Positions 57,647 to 64,000 of a DNA stretch of 64,000 nucleotides are shown here, in pieces. Position 1 is the first letter of the stretch. Each line of letters starts with the position of its first letter. A program made the position numbers and the translations under genes. Under the pieces are notes generated by a model. That model searched no databases. It saw only the letters and a list, made by a program, of their open reading frames with translations, and had not been told where the DNA came from. The stretch comes from Luteimonas salinisoli. Lineage in GTDB: Bacteria > Pseudomonadota > Gammaproteobacteria > Xanthomonadales > Xanthomonadaceae. The DNA lies in NCBI RefSeq assembly GCF_013425525.1, contig NZ_JACCKA010000054.1, forward strand, positions 40,003 through 104,002, in the 5' to 3' direction.

Positions 57647-58282
57647 ATGCAACTCCAGGGATTTCTCGACCATCTGCTCAAATCGAACCTGCCCGGCGCC
57701 TCCAGCGGCGACCGCAAGGGCGTGCTCGAATCCGATTTCGGCAAGGGCGCGATCAGCGGCGGCATGCTCGGGCTGCTGCTCGGCCGCAACCGCACCACCC
57801 GCAAGCTGGCCACCTACGGCGGCCTGGCGGCGATCGGCGTGATGGCCTATCGCGCCTACGGCGACTACCAGCGGCAGCAGCAGACCTCCGCGCCGGAACC
57901 GCAGACCGTGGACCGGCTGCCGCCGCCGCAGGCCGAGGTACACAGCGAAGCGATCCTCAAGGCGCTGGTGGCCGCGGCCAAGGCCGATGGCCACATCGAC
58001 GCGCGCGAACGCGAGACCATCGAGGGCGAGTTCCGCCGCCTCGCCGGCGACGCCGACCTGCAGCGGTGGATGCATGCCGAGCTCGAGAAGCCGCTGGACC
58101 CGGCCGAGGTCGCGCGCGCCGGCGCGACGCCCGAGATCGCCTCGGAGATGTACCTCGCCAGCCTGATGGTGGCGGACGAGCAGAACTACATGGAGCGCGC
58201 CTACCTCGACGAGCTGGCTCGCCAGCTCGGGCTCGACGAGACCCTGAAGGCCGGGCTGGAACAGCAGCTGCACGCCAGCTGA
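57647..58282 (+). CDS. DUF533 (TerB-like) inner membrane protein
   Basis: 211 residues. A glycine-rich hydrophobic stretch (GKGAISGGMLGLLLGRN, then LATYGGLAAIGVMAYRAYG) near the N-terminus, a Pro/Gln linker and a C-terminal helical domain with AEVHSEAILKALVAAAKADG, HIDARERETIEGEFRRL and ADEQNYMERAYLDELARQLG. This is the DUF533/YebE layout, related to TerB tellurite-resistance proteins. ATG 57647; the role is unknown. Closest downstream neighbour is the M23 peptidase in the same direction. Confidence 0.88.
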   Translation: MQLQGFLDHLLKSNLPGASSGDRKGVLESDFGKGAISGGMLGLLLGRNRTTRKLATYGGLAAIGVMAYRAYGDYQRQQQTSAPEPQTVDRLPPPQAEVHSEAILKALVAAAKADGHIDARERETIEGEFRRLAGDADLQRWMHAELEKPLDPAEVARAGATPEIASEMYLASLMVADEQNYMERAYLDELARQLGLDETLKAGLEQQLHAS

Positions 58283-58380
58283 AGGCCTGCGCCGCGACGA
58301 TCGGTTCACCGCCGGGCCGCTAGCCTCGACGCGTGGCCGGCACGCCGACAGCATCCAAGCGCGACTACCGCTCCGCAGCC

Positions 58381-59034
58381 ATGCGCCTGGCGATCTGGGC
58401 GCTGTTGCTGGTCGCCGTCGCGTACGCTGGCGCCTGGGCGTGGCGGCAACCCTTCATGGAGCGGGTACGGATGGGTTGGACGCTGTCGCGGATGCCGCCG
58501 CCGGCGTCGCTGGCGATGCCGGTTCGCGACGTGTCGGCGGCACGCGTGGCCGACACCTTCGGCGACCCGCGCGGCGCCGACCGCCGGCACGAGGGCGTCG
58601 ACATCTTCGCGCCGCGCGGCACCGCGGTGCTGAGCGCCACCCCCGGCATCGTCGCCGCGGTGCGCGAAGGCGGGCTGGGCGGCCGCCAGGTGTGGGTTCT
58701 GGGACCGGCCCGCGAACGCCACTACTACGCCCATCTCGACGACTGGGCGCCGGGCCTGGCGCCGGGGGACGTGGTCTGGCCCGGCAGCGCGCTCGGCGCC
58801 GTGGGCGATACCGGCAACGCGCGCGGCACGCCGCCGCATCTGCACTACGGAGTCTACGGAGCCGGCGGCGCATACGATCCGCTGCCGCTGCTGATGGCCG
58901 CGGCCGCCGAGGCGGAGGCCCTGGAGGACGGCGCATCCGGCAGCGATCGAACCGCGCACTCCCGCGCCGGGGCCAGCCGCGAGGTTCTCCAGGCACGGGA
59001 GGTCGGCATCGACCCGCCCCGGGCGCGGCGCTAG
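58381..59034 (+). CDS. M23-family (LytM-type) peptidase
   Basis: 217 residues from ATG 58381. A signal anchor (AIWALLLVAVAYAGAWAW) places the domain in the periplasm. LytM fold: HEGVDIFAPRGTAVLSA gives the HxxxD zinc motif, and the second zinc motif is in TPPHLHYGVYG (HxH). The intervening GDTGNARGTPPHLHYGVY agrees with active family members, so it is likely a catalytic endopeptidase rather than an EnvC-type activator. The frame remains open to GTG 58333, which would add 16 residues. Acts on peptidoglycan; likely cotranscribed with the next gene. Confidence 0.87.
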   Translation: MRLAIWALLLVAVAYAGAWAWRQPFMERVRMGWTLSRMPPPASLAMPVRDVSAARVADTFGDPRGADRRHEGVDIFAPRGTAVLSATPGIVAAVREGGLGGRQVWVLGPARERHYYAHLDDWAPGLAPGDVVWPGSALGAVGDTGNARGTPPHLHYGVYGAGGAYDPLPLLMAAAAEAEALEDGASGSDRTAHSRAGASREVLQAREVGIDPPRARR

Positions 59035-59077
59035 CATGTGGGCGGGGCGCGCGCGGGCGCGCTGCGCGGAGCGGCAC

Positions 59078-59509
59078 ATGGACAAGCGTTTCTGGGTCTG
59101 CGGGTTCGTGGTGGCGATGGCCGCACTGCTGCTCGGCTTCCTGGTCCATGGCGTGCTGCTGCGTGCGGACTACCTGGCCCACGCCTCGCTCTACCGCAGC
59201 CAGACCGAAGCCAACGCGCGCTTCGGCTGGATCGTGGCGGCCTACCTGCTGATCGGCTTCTCGATGACGTGGCTGTACCGGCGCCTGCACGACACCGACG
59301 AGGTGGAGCTCGGGACCGGCCTGCGTTTCGGCATCGCGGTCGCGCTATTGTCGTTCGTGCCGTGGCACCTGCTGGCTTACGTAGGCCAGCCGCTGCCGCT
59401 GTCGCTGATGCTGCGCCAGGTCGCCTTCGACCTCGTCGCCATGGCATCGCTGGGCATGCTGCTGGCGTGGCTGCGGCCCGGGCGCAAGGCGCTGACCCTG
59501 CCGGACTGA
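59078..59509 (+). CDS. Small multi-pass membrane protein
   Basis: 143 residues from ATG 59078, which has GGAG before it; an in-frame ATG at 59036 would add 14 Arg/Ala-rich residues. Four hydrophobic helices: VCGFVVAMAALLLGFLVHGV, WIVAAYLLIGFSMTWLY, AVALLSFVPWHLLAYVG and the last near FDLVAMASLGMLLAWL. I do not recognise a named family. The gene is 43 bases from the M23 peptidase upstream and followed by a lipoprotein gene in the same direction. Confidence 0.65.
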   Translation: MDKRFWVCGFVVAMAALLLGFLVHGVLLRADYLAHASLYRSQTEANARFGWIVAAYLLIGFSMTWLYRRLHDTDEVELGTGLRFGIAVALLSFVPWHLLAYVGQPLPLSLMLRQVAFDLVAMASLGMLLAWLRPGRKALTLPD

Positions 59510-59585
59510 AGCGGGGCGGCGACCGCGGGTTCACGGCGCATGGGTAGGATTCGCCATGCCCTTCCGCCCGCTCCGGTCCACGCCC

Positions 59586-60323
59586 ATGCGCCGCATCCGC
59601 CCGACGATCGCCATCGCCCTGATCCACGCGCTGCTGCTGGCTGCCTGCGGCGGCGCGGATCGCGGGACGACCGACGACCAGCCGACGGCCGCCGGGCAGG
59701 AGCCTCTGCCGGCACCGGCGGGGCCGGCGGGCGCAGTCACCGGAATGCCCGAGGGCGCCGGCCCAGGCGCGGCCGTGGTCGGCGGCCCGCCGCCCGCGCC
59801 CGAGATCCCGCCGCTCTATCCGGCCGACGGCGATGGCGGCCTGCCGCCGCTCGAGGACAACCCGGAGGCCGGCCTGGTCGGGCACGACCCCACCGCCACG
59901 CCGGCCCCCGTATCCGAGGCACCGGGAACGGAACCCGCGCAAGGACCGGAGCCGGGCGCGGCGGGCGCGGTCGCGGTGATTCGCGATTACTACGCGGCGC
60001 TCGCCGCTCGCGACTACCCGCGCGCCTATGCCCTGTGGTCGGACGGCGGCCGCAGCAGCGGGCAGACCCCGGAGCAGTTCGCCGATGCTTTCGCATCCAC
60101 CGCGGAGTTGGCCGTGCAGGTCGGCGACGCCGGCCCGGTAGAAGGTGCGGCGGGCTCGCGCTACGTCGAGATCCCCGTCAGCGTGACCGCGCGCGGCGGC
60201 GACGGCGCCGCGATCCGCCAGGTGGGCGCCTACACGCTGCGCCGGGCCGTGGTGGACGGCGCCAGCGCGGAACAGCGGGCCTGGCGCATCGCCTCCGCGC
60301 AGCTGCGCGAGCTGCAGCCGTGA
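59586..60323 (+). CDS. Lipoprotein of unknown function
   Basis: 245 residues with a lipobox (ALLLAAC) after RRIRPTIAIALIH, so it is lipidated and membrane-anchored. Residues 25-125 form a Pro/Gly/Ala-rich disordered linker; the C-terminal domain (from AVAVIRDYYAALAARDYPRA) resembles NTF2-like or DUF4878-type small domains, with YALWSDGGRSSGQTPEQFAD and a C-terminal WRIASAQLRELQ. ATG 59586 is chosen because it gives a standard lipoprotein signal; 59556 is an alternative. The function is unknown. Convergent with the DUF5916 gene. Confidence 0.75.
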   Translation: MRRIRPTIAIALIHALLLAACGGADRGTTDDQPTAAGQEPLPAPAGPAGAVTGMPEGAGPGAAVVGGPPPAPEIPPLYPADGDGGLPPLEDNPEAGLVGHDPTATPAPVSEAPGTEPAQGPEPGAAGAVAVIRDYYAALAARDYPRAYALWSDGGRSSGQTPEQFADAFASTAELAVQVGDAGPVEGAAGSRYVEIPVSVTARGGDGAAIRQVGAYTLRRAVVDGASAEQRAWRIASAQLRELQP

Positions 60324-60401
60324 ACCGGCGCCCGCCGCGGTGCAACCGTTGCCGGAGCGCGATGGCCGGCAATGGCGCCGACGCATCGGCCGCTACCGCG
60401 C

Positions 60402-62636
60402 TCACCGCTCGAAGCGGTAGCTCAACTTGACCAGCAGCTGCTCGTCGTCGCGCAGCCCGAGCGCGTCGCCCAGCATGCCGCCGAGGTCGTCCCCCGCCTG
60501 CGCCAGCTGGTCGTAGCCGCCGCGGGCATACACCACGTACAGGTGCGACAGCGGCGCCAGCTCGTAGCGGTAGCGCACCTGGAACCCCAGCGTGCGGACG
60601 CTGAAATCGTCGACCGGCTCGGCGGTGGCGATGGCCCGGCCGCCCTCGACCCGGTAGGCCTGGCGCAGCCGCGCATCGAGCGCCAGCGCCTGCAGCTTCA
60701 CCCGCAGTTCCTGGCGCTCGGCCATGGTCCAGTTGATCCCGGCTTCCAGTTGCAGGCTGCGGTGGGAGAAGCTGCCCACCAGATTGTCGCGCTGCCAGAC
60801 CAGCCAGTCGGGCCGGCGCAGGATCGACAGGCCGGCGAGCAGGTTGAGGTGGTCGCTGACGTGGAAGGTGGGCACGTACTCCAGAAAATGGCCGAGGCGG
60901 CGGTTTCCCGACAGGCCGCCGCCGAACACCTCGGCCTCGACCTCGTGCGCCCAAGCGCCCCGGCGCGGCCGCGAGAATTCGTAGTAGGCGCTTGTGCGCG
61001 GCGGCACCCGCAGCGAGCCGTGGCCGCGGGTCAGCAGGTCGTCGACGCCGGCACTGTTGATGTTGACCTGGGCGTATTCCTCGCTGCCGTTGCGCAGGGT
61101 GCTGCTGCGGGAGATGCGCAACTGCTCGGAGAGGCCTTCGCCGCTGTCGCTGCGCGTGGCCGAGACGCGCCAGCGCCAGTCGTGCGCCGAATAGCGCGAT
61201 GCGGCCGGCAGCGAGGCCAGGCGCCGCGAGACCTGCCAGTGCGCATAGTTGAGGTCGTTGCGCGAGAGATAGCCGAAATCGTTGATCTGCAGGTCGTCGG
61301 AGAAATGCATGGCCATCCACTGCTGGCGCCAGCCGCGCTCCATCTCGTAGTCGGCATAGGAGGTCGCGCCGGCGCCGCGGGTGGTCGCGCCGTCCTGGTC
61401 GACGCGGCTGCCCAGCAGGCGGGTGCGGACGCTGAGCCGATCGGTGGGCCGCCAGTCCTGGTCCACGCCCAGCACCGTGGCCTCGCGGTCCAGGAACGGG
61501 CGCTCCACCCGGGTCAGCATCAACCCGAGGTTCTGCCGCTCCAGGTCGTGGGTGAGCCGCAGCGCGCCGAACCTGCGCCCCGCGGCACCGGCCTCGTCGG
61601 CCAGGAACAGCCCGTACCGCGACGCGCCGGCATTGCCGTTGAGCTTCAGCGCCGCGGTGATGTCGCCGGCGCCGGAGCCGTCGTCGGCCGGGCCGCCGAC
61701 GCGGCGCGTGTACAGCAATTGGCTGTAGTCGGAGGGAGTGGTGAACTCGAACAGCCCCTGGTTCTCGGTGAAGAACGGACGCTTGTCGCTGACGAAGGTC
61801 TCGGTGGCGCTGAAGTTCACCACCAGGTCGTCGCTCTCAACCTGGCCGAAGTCGGGATTGACGGTGGCGGTCAGCTGGAACTGCCCGTTAGGCTTCCAGA
61901 ACAGGTCGGCGCCGCCCTCGAAGTTGCCGCGACCGTCGACGTTGTCGTAGAGGCCGGAGACATAGGGCGTGATCGCCAGCAGCGACTGGCTGTGGCGGGG
62001 CACCTCGAGCGGGGCGAACTCGGTGAGGAACCGCGGCCGCTGGAAGCTGGCCGCCGGCCAGGCGACGCGCTCGCCGCTGGCGCCGACCACCCGGTCCAGG
62101 TACACGTGCAGGGTGCGGGTGTCGCCGTCGCCGCCGCGCATCGGCGCTAGGTGCCAGGGCACCAGGATCTCGACCGACCAGCCTTCGGCGTCCTCGCTGA
62201 CGGCGGTTCGCCAGCTGCCGTCCCAGTCGCTGTTGAAGCTGCTGCCGTCGGTGATCACGGCGTCGTAGACGTCGCCGGTGGCGCTGACGGTGAAGGCGTA
62301 GCCGGTGCGGCCGCCGCCGTCGAAGTCGACCATCAGGTTGACGCGGTCGACCTGTGCCTGGAAATCGCGCGGCAGCCGCTCGCGCGAGCGCGGCACGCTC
62401 GGTGGCTGGAGGTTGCGGAACGCCACCGCGAGACCTTCGGGAGTGGCGAGGATCCAGGCCTCGGTAGGATGCGAGGCGGGCTCGCCGTTGAGCGGCTGGA
62501 CCTTGCGGAAGTCGGTGACGCGATGCGCACCGTCCCACTCGAGCGGGTCGACGCGTCCGTCGATCTCGACCGCCGCGGCCGGCAGGCCTACTGCGGAAAA
62601 CGCCAGGAACGCGGCGGCGGCGTGCGCGAATCGCAT
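60402..62636 (-). CDS. DUF5916-family outer-membrane-type protein
   Basis: 744 residues. A signal peptide (AAAAFLAFSAVGLPAAAVEI) precedes a CBM9-like domain with DGRVDPLEWDGAHRVTDF and FDGGGRTGYAFTVSATGDVYD (about 22-230). The remainder is a beta-strand-rich region typical of DUF5916: VNPDFGQVESDDLVVNFSAT, ETFVSDKRPFFTENQGLFEF, and alternating aromatic strands ending in LVKLSYRFER. It is expected to insert in the outer membrane. Its substrate or partner is unknown. Single gene. Confidence 0.88.
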   Translation of the reverse strand: MRFAHAAAAFLAFSAVGLPAAAVEIDGRVDPLEWDGAHRVTDFRKVQPLNGEPASHPTEAWILATPEGLAVAFRNLQPPSVPRSRERLPRDFQAQVDRVNLMVDFDGGGRTGYAFTVSATGDVYDAVITDGSSFNSDWDGSWRTAVSEDAEGWSVEILVPWHLAPMRGGDGDTRTLHVYLDRVVGASGERVAWPAASFQRPRFLTEFAPLEVPRHSQSLLAITPYVSGLYDNVDGRGNFEGGADLFWKPNGQFQLTATVNPDFGQVESDDLVVNFSATETFVSDKRPFFTENQGLFEFTTPSDYSQLLYTRRVGGPADDGSGAGDITAALKLNGNAGASRYGLFLADEAGAAGRRFGALRLTHDLERQNLGLMLTRVERPFLDREATVLGVDQDWRPTDRLSVRTRLLGSRVDQDGATTRGAGATSYADYEMERGWRQQWMAMHFSDDLQINDFGYLSRNDLNYAHWQVSRRLASLPAASRYSAHDWRWRVSATRSDSGEGLSEQLRISRSSTLRNGSEEYAQVNINSAGVDDLLTRGHGSLRVPPRTSAYYEFSRPRRGAWAHEVEAEVFGGGLSGNRRLGHFLEYVPTFHVSDHLNLLAGLSILRRPDWLVWQRDNLVGSFSHRSLQLEAGINWTMAERQELRVKLQALALDARLRQAYRVEGGRAIATAEPVDDFSVRTLGFQVRYRYELAPLSHLYVVYARGGYDQLAQAGDDLGGMLGDALGLRDDEQLLVKLSYRFER

Positions 62637-62922
62637 CGGGAATCGAGGTCCTTCGGGGAGGCGTCGGCGCCGGAGGGATGCACGCTACCCGCGATGCCGC
62701 GCCGATCCGACTGGCATTGGTCATGGCAACCTTTTCGCGCCGTCGCGCAACGGGGCGCGTCCGGCAGGCGGGCACGGCCGCGGCGCCCTTGGAACACTGG
62801 CGTCGCTCCTTGCCGACTCCGCCTGAACCCACGACCCTCGACCCGCGATCATCGACTCCCGGACCGACATCGCCGCGGCCCAGCCGGCGGCAGGGTCGCG
62901 GACGGAGCTCGGGGCGCGGCGG

Positions 62923-63408
62923 TCAGCGCTTGGGTTGCAGCATGGTCCCGGTGCAGGTCTTCGCGCCGCAGCGGCAGCCCCAGAGCTTCTTGAGCTTCGG
63001 AGTGTGCCGCTCGTCCAGGGTGATGCCGTAGTTGTAGGTGAGCTCCTCGCCGGCGGCGATGTCGCGGACGGCCTCGATGAACACCTTGTCCTTGTGGGGG
63101 CGGCTCTTGTCGTCCTCTTCGATCACGGCCTCGCAGTTGGGTGCGCAGCTGTGGTTGATCCAGCGGGCGACGTTGCCGTCGACGTTGGCGTCGATGACGT
63201 AGTCGTCGTTGAGGGTGAACAGGAAGGTATGGCCGTCCTCGTCGATGTCGCCGTATTCGGCATCGACCTCGTCGTGGGTGCGCAGCTTGCCCTTGTAGCG
63301 GATCACCCGCTCGCCCTTGGCGATCGCGTCGGTGGCGAAGACGCCGTTGCCGTGGATCGGCGAGAGGCGAGCCTCGATCTTCTTCTTTCCCTTCTTGTGC
63401 TTGGGCAT
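62923..63408 (-). CDS. SET-domain protein-lysine methyltransferase
   Basis: 161 residues. A lysine-rich N-terminus (MPKHKKGKKKIEARL) is followed by a compact SET domain: HGNGVFATDAIAKGERVIRY, the SAM/active-site motif WINHSCAPNCEA (NHSC 85-88), and GEELTYNYGIT with the catalytic Tyr (YNYG 125-128). A zinc-binding post-SET tail WGCRCGAKTCTG (145-152) is present, so the fold is complete and probably active. Bacterial SET proteins of this short type methylate histone-like or other proteins (known in Chlamydia). ATG 63408 is the start; no neighbouring substrate, but HU-like and H1-like proteins are encoded elsewhere in the window. Confidence 0.9.
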   Translation of the reverse strand: MPKHKKGKKKIEARLSPIHGNGVFATDAIAKGERVIRYKGKLRTHDEVDAEYGDIDEDGHTFLFTLNDDYVIDANVDGNVARWINHSCAPNCEAVIEEDDKSRPHKDKVFIEAVRDIAAGEELTYNYGITLDERHTPKLKKLWGCRCGAKTCTGTMLQPKR

Positions 63409-63516
63409 CGTGTACGGCGGTCTGCGGACGGAGCCGGCATTGTGGTGCAAGCGCCGGTGATTCGCCAATGCGGCTTTCGGGTAACGCACCATCGTCGCGG
63501 CGCCGGTCGGTTCCCG

Positions 63517-64000
63517 CGCCAGGCAGTCCCATCCGTCGTGGTGATCCATCACCGTCGCCACGGGGCGGCGACAGTCAATCGCGGTGCCTGGCAGATGGCT
63601 CCTTGGAAGAGCGCCTTCGGTCGACCGCGCGGGGCGGGAGCCGCGCCGGGGTGTTGCTCCGCCCTTCGGTCCGGCCGCGCCAGGCAGCCCCATCCGTTGC
63701 GGGGATCTTTCACCGTCGCCACGGGGCCGGGCCAACGACTAGCCGCCTCTGGCAGGTGGTTCCTTGGAAGAGCGCCTTCGGTTGCTGCGCGGGGCGGGAG
63801 TCGCGCCGGGGGTGTTGCTCCGCCCTTCGGTCCGGCCGCGCCAGGCAGCCCCATCCGTTGCGGGGATCTTTCGCCGTCGCCACGGGGCCGGGCCAATGAC
63901 TAGCCGCCTCTGGCAGGTGGCTCCTTGGAAGAGCGCCTTCGGTTGCTGCGCGGGGCGGGAGCCGCGCCGGGGGTGTTGCTCCGCCCTTCGGTCCGGCCAT
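63517..64000. repeat. 161-bp tandem repeat array running off the window
   Basis: At least three units with exact 161-base spacing: ACCGTCGCCACGG at 63551 and 63712, and its variant at 63873; CCTTGGAAGAGCGCCTTCGG at 63601, 63762 and 63923. The units differ at a few positions and a diverged partial copy begins near 63517. The array continues past 64000. A dispersed copy lies at 43389-43565. The rest of 63409-63516 shows no gene. Confidence 0.9.

Noticed and set aside
63517..64000. Regular 161-bp repetition considered as a CRISPR array.
   Set aside because: The whole unit is repeated, including the parts that would be spacers; the unit is far too long and no cas gene is present.

Overview
The window is a dense, very GC-rich chromosomal segment of a gammaproteobacterium of the Xanthomonadales (Lysobacter/Luteimonas/Xanthomonas type). 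The best clade markers are a fused aspartokinase–diaminopimelate decarboxylase next to murL and a second murD (the Xanthomonas route to D-Glu in peptidoglycan), the miaA-hfq-hflX-hflK-hflC-DUF2065-purA block in the usual gammaproteobacterial order, and rmlBACD. No rRNA, tRNA, CRISPR array, phage or complete insertion sequence was recognised.

Layout. 0-6.3 kb: a VapBC toxin-antitoxin pair, an integral-membrane M48 metallopeptidase, a secreted alpha/beta hydrolase, and divergent HxlR regulator/GST genes. 6.3-9.6 kb: tandem glycine riboswitch and gcvP. 9.7-18.5 kb: WYL regulator divergent from a GST, Zn-alcohol dehydrogenase, FMN reductase, lysine-rich histone-like protein, exonuclease III, MFS exporter, phasin-like protein and AlkB-like dioxygenase. 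18.6-20 kb: a two-gene operon of a YqcI/YcgG-family (GntA-like) protein and a DUF1989 protein. 20.2-29.2 kb (all minus): ERCC4 nuclease, secreted protein, purA, DUF2065, hflC, hflK, hflX, hfq, miaA. 29.2-35.6 kb: AbgT transporter, Gln-rich DUF4019 protein, rmlD-C-A-B, ssb. 35.8-43.3 kb: ispB, dienelactone hydrolase, murD2-murL-lysAC. 43.3-50.6 kb: repeats, PhzF protein, amidohydrolase, LysR regulator beside a broken hydrolase, TonB-dependent receptor, OsmC. 50.8-64 kb: EF-G paralogue, GGDEF-EAL protein, pseudopilin, small membrane proteins, HU-like protein, M23 peptidase, lipoprotein, DUF5916 outer-membrane-type protein, a SET-domain methyltransferase, and a 161-bp tandem repeat running off the end.

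How genes work together. lysAC, murL and murD2 overlap and would jointly supply meso-DAP/lysine and the L-Glu-to-D-Glu step of peptidoglycan; rmlBACD makes dTDP-L-rhamnose; hfq/hflXKC/miaA cover RNA and membrane-protein quality control. Three conserved enzymes (GcvP, HflX, MurL) each carry an extra in-frame, hairpin-rich, low-complexity block of roughly 50-60 codons at a variable or loop position, which I read as coding-sequence insertions of repeat-type DNA. Intergenic spaces carry a REP-like palindromic repeat family and a separate ~161-bp repeat. The least understood pieces are the GntA-like/DUF1989 pair and the combination of a SET methyltransferase with two lysine-rich nucleoid-type proteins.
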